DNA of 64,000 nucleotides, taken from contig NZ_JAVYIM010000002.1 of assembly GCF_035968265.1 (NCBI RefSeq), positions 1 to 64,000 on the forward strand, in the 5' to 3' direction. The stretch is from Nitrosarchaeum sp. (GTDB taxonomy: Archaea; Thermoproteota; Nitrososphaeria; Nitrososphaerales; Nitrosopumilaceae). The notes beneath the pieces are model-generated. The model made no database searches and was not told where the DNA came from. It saw only the letters and a list, made by a program, of their open reading frames with translations. A program made the translations under genes and the position numbers. How positions within the stretch are numbered: position 1 is the stretch's first letter; each line of letters starts with the position of its first letter. This document shows, in pieces, positions 16,941 to 26,091 of this stretch.

Positions 16941-17813
16941 ATGAAATTGTTTAAAAAAATCAAATCAAAAATCTCACATTTTCCATATTTTTATCAGTGG
17001 ATCATTCTTGTAAATATGAATAATGATATTTCTACATCATTTTTAAAATTTAAGGAGATAATGCCCACAAAAGATAGATTTTGGGCGGATCCGTTTGTAG
17101 TTTACAAAGATCAGAAACATCATATATTTTTTGAAGAATTTCTGAATTATCAAAATAAAGGACATTTGTCAGTAATGACTGTTGATAATAATGGAAATTA
17201 TACTAAACCTGTAAAAATCTTAGAACGTGATTACCACTTATCATATCCGTCGATATTTGAATTTCAAAATGAATGGTATCTGATTCATGGAACAATACAT
17301 AATTCAAAATCTTATGTGGAATTATTCAAGTGTGATAATTTTCCATTTCAATGGAAGTATGATCGTAAATTAATCATTGATATCCCACTTGTAGATACTA
17401 CCATGTTTTTTTATAATAAAAAATGGTGGATGTTTGCATGTAAAGCCGAAAATAATGGAACATCTCGATCTGAGGAATTGATGCTTTTTTATTCTGATGA
17501 TCCGCTTAGTGCAAATTGGATTCCACACCCTCTGAATCCTATAGTTTCTGATATTAGAAATGCTAGACCTGCAGGAAAAATCTTTGAAATGAATAATAAA
17601 ATTATTCGACCTGCACAAAACTGTTTTCAAGTATATGGAAACGGACTTTCCTTTAATGAAATAATTAAATTAAATGAAAATGAATATGAAGAAAAATGCC
17701 TGGAATTCTTCAAGCCAGATTGGAAAAGTGGTCTAATTGGATTTCATACTTTTAATTATGAAAAAGGTTGTACTGTAATTGATGCCAGAATAAAACGAAG
17801 TAGACTAAACTAA
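16941..17813 (+). CDS. Five-bladed beta-propeller protein (GH43-like / glucosamine inositolphosphorylceramide transferase N-domain-like)
   Basis: This 290-residue protein has repeated beta-blade features. DRFWADPFVVYKDQKHHIFFEE comes first, then YHLSYPSIFEFQNEWYLIHG, then DTTMFFYNKKWWMFACKA. ARPAGKIFEMNNKIIRPAQ near the C-terminus completes a five-bladed propeller as in the GH32/43/68 fold. The WADPF opening is typical of the domain found with plant GINT1 and bacterial sugar enzymes. It may bind or transfer a sugar in glycan assembly. It lacks a signal peptide, so it should act in the cytosol. Confidence 0.7.
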   Translation: MKLFKKIKSKISHFPYFYQWIILVNMNNDISTSFLKFKEIMPTKDRFWADPFVVYKDQKHHIFFEEFLNYQNKGHLSVMTVDNNGNYTKPVKILERDYHLSYPSIFEFQNEWYLIHGTIHNSKSYVELFKCDNFPFQWKYDRKLIIDIPLVDTTMFFYNKKWWMFACKAENNGTSRSEELMLFYSDDPLSANWIPHPLNPIVSDIRNARPAGKIFEMNNKIIRPAQNCFQVYGNGLSFNEIIKLNENEYEEKCLEFFKPDWKSGLIGFHTFNYEKGCTVIDARIKRSRLN

Positions 17814-17882
17814 TTAAAGAAAATCCAATTTCAAATCAAATATGATAGTTCAATTGATATACAACATAATAAGAAAAAAATC

Positions 17883-18380
17883 ATGAAACAAAATATTGGC
17901 TTTCGAGGATGGTTCTATTTTAGACAAGGATGGACAACTTATTTTGCTTTCATTTTTGCGGCCATTAACACAATGGTTGTTACATATTACCTAGCAATTG
18001 AAAATATTCCTTCTTTAAAAACAATTTTTCCAACATTTTATGTTTATCTAGCTATTACAGCTTCTATTGGTGTTCCGTTGCTGATTTTAGTTGGTTATGC
18101 ACATCAGAAAAAAACTTCATCATATAAAGCCGAAGCTGATATCTATTATGAATCAAATCCTCATGCACTAAGACAATATAACGATATAGAATTGCTTTTG
18201 CAATTAAATCTAAAATTAGTTGATCTCTTACTTTTGGATTATGAAAAAAACAATGTTTCCAATGAAAAATTAGATGAGCTAATAAAATTGAAAAATGAAA
18301 TAGAAACTTACTTTAATCAAAGAAAAGACAATAAACAAATAGATATTGCATTGTTCAAGAAATTTTCACACTTGAAATAA
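17883..18380 (+). CDS. Small membrane protein of unknown function
   Basis: I do not recognise this 165-residue protein. It has two hydrophobic segments (about residues 19-38 and 52-70), then a soluble charged C-terminal tail likely to form a helical hairpin (IELLLQLNLKLVDLLLL, then NEKLDELIKLKNEIETYF). The two-TM plus coil layout suggests a scaffold or anchor. It ends one base before the convergent glycosyltransferase and follows the propeller gene by 69 bases. No function can be read. Confidence 0.65.
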   Translation: MKQNIGFRGWFYFRQGWTTYFAFIFAAINTMVVTYYLAIENIPSLKTIFPTFYVYLAITASIGVPLLILVGYAHQKKTSSYKAEADIYYESNPHALRQYNDIELLLQLNLKLVDLLLLDYEKNNVSNEKLDELIKLKNEIETYFNQRKDNKQIDIALFKKFSHLK

Positions 18381-19610
18381 TCAATCTCTAATCAATCTAT
18401 CATATTCTTCCTTTCCCCATGTACTAATGTTTTTTTCTCTGAATTTTTTTATGTATATTTTTTCAATCTTAAGAATAATAAAACTCATAAGTCTATCCAA
18501 GATGGATATCTTTCTATCTAGCGTTTTACTTTTCTCAAATACTTTTACAAAAATATTTTCCCAGTCTTTTGATACCAATTCCGGATAAGATATTTTCTTT
18601 ACATATTCGTATTCCTTTTGTGCTAAATCATCTCTGAATTGTTTTGATTCTACAATCTTATCTATGATATCTGCTATCTCTTGCGGTTCATTTGATTTTG
18701 GTAGAAATGGTGGGATTATTTCCTCACCATCTATAATATTGGGTTTTTTTGGATCCGTATAACAAATTACTGGTTTTTTACAAAATGCAGCTTCTCTTTC
18801 TATCCCGCCTTGAACACCTGCTCTCATTTGCCCCATCACTGCGTCCGCTCCTACAAAATATCTACCTAATTCATCTCTTTTAATTAATGGAATAAATCTG
18901 ACTCTGTCTGATTTTTCATCGATTAATTTTTTATTTATTGAACTTAACTCATCAAATTCTTCAGTGGTTGTATCTTCTATAAACCACTTTACTTGTAATA
19001 ACTCAAAATCTGATTTACATAGCTCTATTGCCTTCCAAATCTTATCCATTCCTTTTTCCAATCCAAATCTCTGTGCTGACAAGAAAGTAAATTTTTCTTT
19101 TTTAAATTCAATCGGCTGTATATTTTCATTGAAAAGTTCTGTATCTACAAATATTCTATCCAATCTGATTGCATCTTTTCTATATTTTTTTAATGGGATA
19201 TAATATTCGTCCATAGGTGCTATACATGCAATGGCATTATCTAGTATTTTTTTATAAAAGTTTTTTTCAAAAAAATTATAATTTTTATTTTCTTTTGCAA
19301 AAGGTGGATTTGTAATATCTCCTCCGACAAAATACATTATGTAATTTATTCCTGCTAAATATGCAATTCTTGCTCCTGCCCAAGGAACAGCTATGCATAA
19401 ATCATAACTATCTTTGATTTTTTTGATTTTTTCTACTTGTTTTGAAATTAATAACGAGTCAAAGTATTCTATTCCATCTTTTCCAGTTGTTGTTTTATCT
19501 ACACCTTTTTTTGGAAAATCTATTAAATGAACTTCCATATTTCTTGCAAATTTTTTCATTAGATAGATATTGCTTGTTGAATCTCCTATTGCCAGAATTT
19601 TTAATTTCAT
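18381..19610 (-). CDS. GT-B fold glycosyltransferase
   Basis: This 409-residue protein starts MKLKILAIGDSTSNIYLMKK and has the two-domain GT-B plan. A central FTFLSAQRFGLEKGMDKIWKAIEL segment begins the second Rossmann fold. VGADAVMGQMRAGVQGGIEREAAFCKKPVICY is the donor-side region, and a C-terminal helix follows. The IPLIKRDELGRYFVGADAVMG segment matches GT4-like glycosyl transferases. It is convergent with the 17883 gene and divergent from the acyltransferase. Substrate unknown. Confidence 0.8.
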   Translation of the reverse strand: MKLKILAIGDSTSNIYLMKKFARNMEVHLIDFPKKGVDKTTTGKDGIEYFDSLLISKQVEKIKKIKDSYDLCIAVPWAGARIAYLAGINYIMYFVGGDITNPPFAKENKNYNFFEKNFYKKILDNAIACIAPMDEYYIPLKKYRKDAIRLDRIFVDTELFNENIQPIEFKKEKFTFLSAQRFGLEKGMDKIWKAIELCKSDFELLQVKWFIEDTTTEEFDELSSINKKLIDEKSDRVRFIPLIKRDELGRYFVGADAVMGQMRAGVQGGIEREAAFCKKPVICYTDPKKPNIIDGEEIIPPFLPKSNEPQEIADIIDKIVESKQFRDDLAQKEYEYVKKISYPELVSKDWENIFVKVFEKSKTLDRKISILDRLMSFIILKIEKIYIKKFREKNISTWGKEEYDRLIRD

Positions 19611-19737
19611 CTAAAAGACCTCTTTGTTCATTGTTTACACTACTTTAATTTTTAGTTGTATTATCTTAAGATTTTGAATTATGTATTGTTCAAGTCTTTA
19701 TGAAATGCTTTATTTAGCTAAATTCTTTCTATTTTGT

Positions 19738-20319
19738 ATGAGAACAAAAAAATTTGAAATTTCAGAACAGTTTTACTCCGACTTGATATCAGTACATAAA
19801 AAACGACGAAATGAAGTTAAAAAAAAATGGAACCGAGTTTTGCCTTTTAATGAATTAATATCTGACAGATGGGAAAAAGCCAAATTTTTGAATGGATTGC
19901 ATGGTAGTAGCATATATGATAACAGTTATGTATTTGGCAAGGTTTCTATTGGAAAAAATACTTGGATAGGTCCTTACACTATACTTGATGGCAGTGGTGG
20001 AAAACTCTCCATAGGTGATTTTTGTAGTATTAGTAGCGGAGTTCAAATCTATACTCATAACACAGTAAAATGGGCTGTAAGTGGTGGAAAAGCTGAATAT
20101 GAAAAAAAATCTGTCAGGATAGGTGATAATTGTTACATTGGTCCTTACTCGGTAATTAGTATGGGATCTAGTATTGGAAAAGGAAGTGTTATTGGAACAT
20201 CAAGTTTTGTTAATACTGTAATCCCTCCTTATTCAATTGCGTTTGGTTCTCCAGCAAAGATTGTAGGTAAAGTTAAAGTCAAAGGAAAAAATGTAGAGTT
20301 TGAGTATTTTAAAAAATAA
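19738..20319 (+). CDS. Hexapeptide-repeat acyltransferase (left-handed beta-helix)
   Basis: This protein of about 193 residues has the isoleucine-patch hexapeptide repeats of LbH acyltransferases. These run from VFGKVSIGKNTWIGPYTIL to IGDNCYIGPYSVISMGSSIGKGSVIG, followed by the trimer-cap AFGSPAKIVGK. It resembles WbbJ/NodL-type O-acetyltransferases that use acetyl-CoA on sugars. An in-frame ATG 19 codons upstream (19681) gives an odd hydrophobic Met/Cys/Leu-rich N-terminus. The ATG at 19738 has an AT-rich element about 26 bases ahead and is my preferred start. Confidence 0.82.
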   Translation: MRTKKFEISEQFYSDLISVHKKRRNEVKKKWNRVLPFNELISDRWEKAKFLNGLHGSSIYDNSYVFGKVSIGKNTWIGPYTILDGSGGKLSIGDFCSISSGVQIYTHNTVKWAVSGGKAEYEKKSVRIGDNCYIGPYSVISMGSSIGKGSVIGTSSFVNTVIPPYSIAFGSPAKIVGKVKVKGKNVEFEYFKK

Positions 20320-20374
20320 TTTTATAATTTCATTCTACCAATAACTAATAATATCCTAAAACATTAGATTAGAA

Positions 20375-21394
20375 ATGGGAGTATTTGCTCAAAAAATACA
20401 ATGGGTTGATCCAATTACCAATGAAACTTTAAACTCTGATGGGCATTACCTTGTTTCAAATCATTCATCATATTCTATATTCAATGGCATACCAAATTTT
20501 GTTGATAATGTAAATGATCAAACCCAAAAACAAGTTCAAGAATCATTTGGAGAAAAGTGGTCACAAAGTGATTTTGGACAAAATGATGCTGAATTTGAAG
20601 AAAAAATTAAACCTGTTTACCTAGAAATGATGGGTCTTGAAGAATCTGATCTAGCTGTTTTTAATAATAAAATTATTCTTGAAGTAGGAATTGGAAGTGG
20701 TTCATCATCAAGATTATGGGGACCACAAGCCAAAGAATTTCATGGAGTAGATATTTCAAAAGCAGTTTATCGTGTTCAAACAAATTTAAAAAAATTAATT
20801 TCAAATCCTATTCTTTCTCAGGCTGACATCAACAAACTCCCTTATCTTGACGAAAGTTTTGATGTTGTTGTTAGTAATGGTGTATTTCACCATACACCTG
20901 ATACAAAATTGGCATTAAAAAATTCCCTAAAAAAATTAAAAATTGGCGGGTTTTGTATTTTTTATATATATAAAAAAAAATCACCCGTTAGAGAATTTTC
21001 AGACGACTATATTCGTTCAAAAATTTCTGATTTATCTTATAATGATGCATGGGAAAAAATTAAACCTCTTACCGATTTTGGAAAGTTACTACATGAAAAA
21101 AATACTCAAATTACTATACCATTTGATATAGAATTGTTGGGAATAAAAAAAGGAACATATGATCTACAGAGATTTTTTTATGATTATTTTTTCAAATGTT
21201 TTTGGAAAGATTCATGGGGATATGATTATTCTAATCTTGTTAATGTTGATTGGTATCATCCAAAATATTGTTGGAGACATTCAAAAGATGAAATACAGTC
21301 ATGGTGTACTGAGTTTAATCTAAATATTAAATATATCAAAGAACTAGAAAGTGGTTATGCATGTTATGTTGTAAAAACTTCTAGTATAACCTGA
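20375..21394 (+). CDS. SAM-dependent methyltransferase (copy 2)
   Basis: This 339-residue protein is a clear paralogue of the one at 15007. It shares ILEVGIGSGSSSRLWG (motif I), LPYLDESFDVVVSNGVFHHTPD (motif IV region), SPVREFSDDYIRSK and YDLQRFFYDYFFKCFW. The N-terminus replaces the CPIC knuckle with DPITNETLNSDG, so the zinc site is lost in this copy. It is followed after 34 bases by the second AsnB-like gene on the same strand. The paired repeat of methyltransferase plus amidotransferase suggests that both modify the same class of sugar. Confidence 0.83.
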   Translation: MGVFAQKIQWVDPITNETLNSDGHYLVSNHSSYSIFNGIPNFVDNVNDQTQKQVQESFGEKWSQSDFGQNDAEFEEKIKPVYLEMMGLEESDLAVFNNKIILEVGIGSGSSSRLWGPQAKEFHGVDISKAVYRVQTNLKKLISNPILSQADINKLPYLDESFDVVVSNGVFHHTPDTKLALKNSLKKLKIGGFCIFYIYKKKSPVREFSDDYIRSKISDLSYNDAWEKIKPLTDFGKLLHEKNTQITIPFDIELLGIKKGTYDLQRFFYDYFFKCFWKDSWGYDYSNLVNVDWYHPKYCWRHSKDEIQSWCTEFNLNIKYIKELESGYACYVVKTSSIT

Positions 21395-21428
21395 AACAAT
21401 AATTACTTCATTGAAATAAGAAAAATAG

Positions 21429-22634
21429 TTGCAAATTAACAAAAACCAAATTCGTAATTATCTTACAATTAGATATGATCCACTGATAAATTCCTCACAT
21501 TTAGCAACTTGGAACGATTTTGAAACTCAAACTTCTGATCCACATGGACTTGTGACTGAAAATCTTCTTACTCTCTCTTTAAAAAATTCTATCCCTGATG
21601 ACAATAAATCAATAGCAATCTCGCTAAGTAGTGGAATTGATTCTTCAATATGTTTAGCAATACTACGAAAAACGTTTCCCAAAAGAAAAATAATTGCTAT
21701 ATGTGGAGTTTTTGAAAATGGCTTTGATGAATCAATTGAAGCAAAAAAAATTGCAGACAAATTCTCTGCCGAATTCAAAATACTTCATATGGGTTCGATG
21801 TTTACAAACATGCCCGAGATCATCTCTATTTCCAAGAGACCTAGATGGAATACTTACACTCATCTTATTGCCAAAGAAGCTAAAAAGAAAGCAAATTTTT
21901 TGGTGACTGGTGATGGCGCTGATGAACTATTTGGCGGATATGTTTTTCGATATCATAAATTCAATCAACTTTTAAAGTCAAAGGATCAATGGCTAGAAAA
22001 AACTAAAAAATATCTAGAGTGTCATAATCGAGATTGGGTTCCGGATCAAAATAATTTGTTTGGTAAATGTATCAAGTTTAATTGGAATGAAATTTACAAT
22101 TATTTCAAACCTTATTTTCATAATGCTCTAGATCCTATTTCTCAGGTAATGCTAGCTGATTTTAATGGAAAATTGTTATTTGATTTTATACCTACTGGGA
22201 AAGCAATATCTGATTATTACAAAATCAAAAGCATTCCAATATTTTTGGATGCATCTTTGATAACTTTTGCACAAAAACTACCATTACATCAAAAATATGA
22301 CAACAAAACTAACAGAGGAAAATTAGTGTTAAGAGCAATATCAAAAAGGTTAGGAATAAATCATATTGAAGAAAAAAAAGGTTTTTCACCTAGTTTACTT
22401 TTTGATTGGCAGAAAAATGGTAAAGAAATATGTCAGTCATTCTTATTAAATAAAAATTCTCAGATATATAAAAAAAATCTAATCAATTATGACTGGACTG
22501 TAAAAGCATTTGATAAAATTGAATTTGATGGAGACATAAGATATTTGAATAGATTAATTTCTATACTTGCTTTAGAAATATGGATTAAAATTTTTGTAAC
22601 AAACGAATTAAAAAGTACTAAAAAATTAATCTAA
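21429..22634 (+). CDS. Asparagine-synthase-like amidotransferase lacking the glutaminase domain (copy 2)
   Basis: This 401-residue protein starts at a TTG and is closely related to the gene at 12600. It keeps the PP-loop LSSGIDSSICLAIL, the GDGADELFGGY motif and the EEKKGFSPSLL lid. It shares the long stretch ending QVMLADFNGKLLFDFIPTG with copy 1. The glutaminase domain is absent. An active synthetase site with no known amide donor suggests it amidates a sugar acid with free ammonia, a plausible economy in an ammonia oxidiser. True asparagine synthesis is less likely because of the context. Confidence 0.84.
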   Translation: MQINKNQIRNYLTIRYDPLINSSHLATWNDFETQTSDPHGLVTENLLTLSLKNSIPDDNKSIAISLSSGIDSSICLAILRKTFPKRKIIAICGVFENGFDESIEAKKIADKFSAEFKILHMGSMFTNMPEIISISKRPRWNTYTHLIAKEAKKKANFLVTGDGADELFGGYVFRYHKFNQLLKSKDQWLEKTKKYLECHNRDWVPDQNNLFGKCIKFNWNEIYNYFKPYFHNALDPISQVMLADFNGKLLFDFIPTGKAISDYYKIKSIPIFLDASLITFAQKLPLHQKYDNKTNRGKLVLRAISKRLGINHIEEKKGFSPSLLFDWQKNGKEICQSFLLNKNSQIYKKNLINYDWTVKAFDKIEFDGDIRYLNRLISILALEIWIKIFVTNELKSTKKLI

Positions 22635-22636
22635 CA

Positions 22637-23776
22637 TTAATCATTTAGTGTCTTATTGATTATCCTGCAAATATTTTCTTGATCTTCCTGTGTCAAATTT
22701 TTGTGAAGCGGAAGTGTCAATGCGTTATTAAATAATTTTGCCGAGTTTTCTAAATTGCCCACTTTTTTCATATTCTTGTATGCTGGTTCCAAATGCAATG
22801 CATATGTACCGATTTGACTTTGAATATTTTCATCAGCCAATGCCTTTCTTATCCTGTCTCTGTAACCATCTTTTTGAACATAACAAGTATATGATTGAAA
22901 TGTTTGTCTTGTATTCTTGCCTACATATGCTGGTTTGATGTTTCCAATTTTTGATAGTAATTCTTGATAAATTTTTGCCTTTTGAATTCTGTCTTCAATT
23001 ATTTTTTCAATTTTCTTCATCTGAACTAACCCGATGGCACTTAACACATTTGATAATTTGTAATTGGTTCCTATAGTTTCAAAAGAAGATCCCTTTGCTC
23101 CAAAATGCTTAAAGGAGTAACACTTTTCTGCAATTTCATCATTATCTGTAGTTATCATGCCGCCCTCTCCAGTTGTAATTACCTTTCTTGGATGAAAACT
23201 AAAACAAGAATAATCTGCAATCTTTCCAACGTAATCCTCGCCAATTTTTGCACCTAAACTACATGCAGAATCTTCCAGACATTTCAAATCTAGTTTTTTT
23301 GCCTTTTGATAGATTTCTTTTTCTAATGGAACCCCTGCCCATGAAACTGGACTGAAAACGCTCATTTTTTCATCATATGCTTCCTCTAGAATATCTGTAG
23401 TCATATTCATGCTGTCCAAATCCACATCTGCAAGTACTGGAATTCCACCAGCCAAAACTACTGCTTCGGCAGTAGCAGGATACGTGTAATCTGGAACAAT
23501 GACTTCTTGTCCTTTAATATTCAAACATTCCAATACAGCATGCAGTCCTGTAGTGCATGAAGTAACTGCTATTGCGTGTTTTACTCCCACATAGTTTGCA
23601 ACCATATCTTCAAATTCTTTTGTAGTGCTTCCCTCTGTTAGAAAACCTGTAGCCATTACTTTTCTAATCTCGTTTATCTCATCCTCTCCTACATCGGGAA
23701 CAGCTAGTGGTATGAGTTTCTTTTCAGTCACTAATTTGGGATTTTTGCTCTCTCGTATTAAGGTATTTTTTAGCAA
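22637..23776 (-). CDS. DegT/DnrJ/EryC1-family PLP aminotransferase
   Basis: This 379-residue sugar aminotransferase carries the PLP-binding Lys198 in SFHPRKVITTGEGG. The phosphate-contact motif is SCTTGLHA (73-80), and EVIVPDYTYPATA is the conserved family segment. It should transaminate a keto-deoxy nucleotide sugar, with glutamate as the usual donor, to make an amino sugar. A second family member lies at 54112. It is convergent with the AsnB copy (two bases apart) and divergent from the epimerase at 23810. Amino sugars made here could later be N-acylated. Confidence 0.88.
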   Translation of the reverse strand: MLKNTLIRESKNPKLVTEKKLIPLAVPDVGEDEINEIRKVMATGFLTEGSTTKEFEDMVANYVGVKHAIAVTSCTTGLHAVLECLNIKGQEVIVPDYTYPATAEAVVLAGGIPVLADVDLDSMNMTTDILEEAYDEKMSVFSPVSWAGVPLEKEIYQKAKKLDLKCLEDSACSLGAKIGEDYVGKIADYSCFSFHPRKVITTGEGGMITTDNDEIAEKCYSFKHFGAKGSSFETIGTNYKLSNVLSAIGLVQMKKIEKIIEDRIQKAKIYQELLSKIGNIKPAYVGKNTRQTFQSYTCYVQKDGYRDRIRKALADENIQSQIGTYALHLEPAYKNMKKVGNLENSAKLFNNALTLPLHKNLTQEDQENICRIINKTLND

Positions 23777-23809
23777 GCTTTTTTAGAATATGAGGCAGGA
23801 TTTTTGTTG

Positions 23810-24691
23810 ATGAAAATACTGATAATGGGCTCAGAAGGATTTGTAGGAAAAAACTTGGTCAAGGGACTATCTGAAAAACATGATATCTATACATCTGATC
23901 AACTTGACTCTACTGATCAAAATTATTCTAAATGTGATATTACAAATTACGATTCAGTGGAAAAAATAGTTAGAGATGTAGATGCTGTAATTCATCTGAC
24001 TGCTCATTCTTTAGTTTCTTCTCTTGATGGTTCTATTACCAATGCTAGAGTTAACATCATGGGATTACTCAATTTACTTGAAAGCTGCAGAAAAAATTCA
24101 GTTCCAAAAGTGATTTTTACTTCTGCTTCCTCTCTTGTAGGTGAGCCAAAATCTTTTCATGTAAATGAAGATCATACTCCAAAACCCAAAACAGCGTATG
24201 GAATAACAAAATTAACATCTGAACACTATCTGCGCCTATATCATGAGCTGTATGGTATAGATTATACTGTGTTTAGATTTTTTAATATTTATGGACCATT
24301 TCAAAAAAATGGATTAATCCCATCCATTTTTAATAAAATTCAAAACAATGACTCTATTACAATTTTTGGGAAAGGAGATCAAGTCCGTGATTATGTTTAC
24401 ATTGAAGACATTCTTCCATTTTTTGAACAAGCAGCTTCCTCAGAAATTGGAAAAAATAAGGTTTTCAATATGGGAACTGGAAAAGGTAGCACCATACTAG
24501 AAATTGTAAAAAACATGTCTGAAATTCTTAAAATTGAGCCAAAAATTGAATACCAACCTGTCAGACCCGGTGAGATAGGTAATTTTGTGGCCGATACAAC
24601 TCTATTGCATGAAACATTTGGTAAAGTCCCTTCAACAGATGTTAAAATTGGTCTTAGTAAAACAATTGATTGGCTAAAAAATAACTCATGA
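23810..24691 (+). CDS. NAD-dependent epimerase/dehydratase
   Basis: This 293-residue extended SDR has GSEGFVGKNLVKGL as its dinucleotide motif, TSASSLVG, and the YGITK catalytic pair. FFNIYGPFQ and VRDYVYIEDILPF follow in the substrate domain. A TTG two codons upstream (23804) is possible, but the ATG at 23810 gives the standard MKILIMG start. It is likely a UDP-sugar 4-epimerase or 4,6-dehydratase relative, and the exact activity cannot be told. The next gene, a sugar dehydrogenase, follows on the same strand after 68 bases. Confidence 0.85.
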   Translation: MKILIMGSEGFVGKNLVKGLSEKHDIYTSDQLDSTDQNYSKCDITNYDSVEKIVRDVDAVIHLTAHSLVSSLDGSITNARVNIMGLLNLLESCRKNSVPKVIFTSASSLVGEPKSFHVNEDHTPKPKTAYGITKLTSEHYLRLYHELYGIDYTVFRFFNIYGPFQKNGLIPSIFNKIQNNDSITIFGKGDQVRDYVYIEDILPFFEQAASSEIGKNKVFNMGTGKGSTILEIVKNMSEILKIEPKIEYQPVRPGEIGNFVADTTLLHETFGKVPSTDVKIGLSKTIDWLKNNS

Positions 24692-24759
24692 TTACTTTTT
24701 TGATTAAAATTCTTGAAATGACATAATTAAATTAGTACTTTATTTACTCGTGATTGTAA

Positions 24760-26088
24760 TTGACTAAAATTTTATCCAAAAAAGTTTTTGCAATATATGG
24801 ACTTGGTAACGTTGGTGGTTCCATAGCTGCTGTCTGGCTTAGAGCAGGTGCCAAAGTTATTGGTGTTGATATTTCTAAAACTCTTCTGACTGAAATCCAA
24901 GATGGTGTTTCTCATAAGAAAGAACCTTTCTTATCTGAAACTTTTTCAAAATCCATTAAAAACAAGTCGTTTTTTCTAACTTCTGATGGAATTGATGCAT
25001 CAAAAAGATCCTCGATCAAAATTATCGTAGTTCCAGTAGGATTGAAAAACAAAAAGGTGGATCTTAGTTCTGTAATCCAAGTAACCAAAAATATATCCAA
25101 AGGTCTCAAAAAAGGCGATACCGTAATTTTATCTCCGTCTGTTCCGCCTGGAACTACAGAAAAAATAGTCTTGCCAATTCTTGAGAAAGAAAGCAAACTA
25201 AAAGGCGAAAAAGACTTTTACCTCATTTACAATCCTGAAAGAATTTTTGAAGGAAGAGCCGTTAAAGATATTGAAGAAAATTATCCTGCCGTAATCTCTG
25301 GACTTGGACCCAAGAGTTTGAAGATTGCTGAAAATCTATTTGGGATTATTTCCAAAAAAGGAGTTTTAAAAATGCCTACTTTGGCAGAAGCTGAAGCTGA
25401 AAAATTATTTGAAGGAGCATATAGAGATGTAAACATTGCACTTGCAAATGAATTAGCAGAATATTGTGAAAAAATTGGAATTAATTTCTGGGAAACTCGT
25501 AAAGGTGCAAATTCTCAACCTTTTTGCCATTTGCATTATCCTGGAACAGGAGTAGGTGGTCTATGCATTCCAGTTTATCCACGTATAATTATAGAAAACG
25601 CATCAAAATTCGGCAAGACCATGAGTCTTTTAGAATACTCTAGAAGAATCAACGACAACATGCCCAAAAAATGTGTTGATGTTGCTATTGAAATGCTCTT
25701 AAAAAATAAAATTAAACCTAAAAATGCAAAGGTAGCTGTCCTTGGATTAGGTTTTAGAGGAGAAGTTACAGATACACGATTGTCTCCTACATATGATGTT
25801 GTAAATGAATTTCTCAAAAAAGAATGTACAGTAACTGTTCATGATCCGTATATCTTTGAAGACACAACCCTACCAAAATCAGTTCCTCTTACAAAAGATC
25901 TTGTAACTGCTACCCAGAATGCAGATCTAATCTTTATTTCATCAGATCATAAAATTTACTCTAAACTTGATTCAAAATCATTTTCAAAAGGAAAAAAATT
26001 GATTTTGTTTTTTGACGGACGAAATGTCCTCAATCCAAAGTTGTTTTCATCTGTAATGCTTAATACAATTGGAATCGGCAAAAACTGA
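24760..26088 (+). CDS. Nucleotide sugar dehydrogenase (UDP-ManNAc dehydrogenase-like)
   Basis: This 442-residue enzyme starts at TTG. It has the N-terminal Rossmann AIYGLGNVGGSIAAVWLRAG, the CPE-like segment NPERIFEGRAVKDIEENYPAV, and the catalytic-Cys loop GTGVGGLCIPVYPR. The C-terminal domain has AVLGLGFRGEVTDTRLSP. NPER and GRAVKDIE resemble WecC/WbpA-type dehydrogenases for N-acetyl-hexosamine nucleotides. The second domain is intact and the active-site Cys is present. It is one of three such enzymes in the island (11249, 42228), which suggests at least two different uronic acids. Confidence 0.86.
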   Translation: MTKILSKKVFAIYGLGNVGGSIAAVWLRAGAKVIGVDISKTLLTEIQDGVSHKKEPFLSETFSKSIKNKSFFLTSDGIDASKRSSIKIIVVPVGLKNKKVDLSSVIQVTKNISKGLKKGDTVILSPSVPPGTTEKIVLPILEKESKLKGEKDFYLIYNPERIFEGRAVKDIEENYPAVISGLGPKSLKIAENLFGIISKKGVLKMPTLAEAEAEKLFEGAYRDVNIALANELAEYCEKIGINFWETRKGANSQPFCHLHYPGTGVGGLCIPVYPRIIIENASKFGKTMSLLEYSRRINDNMPKKCVDVAIEMLLKNKIKPKNAKVAVLGLGFRGEVTDTRLSPTYDVVNEFLKKECTVTVHDPYIFEDTTLPKSVPLTKDLVTATQNADLIFISSDHKIYSKLDSKSFSKGKKLILFFDGRNVLNPKLFSSVMLNTIGIGKN

Positions 26089-26091
26089 TTT

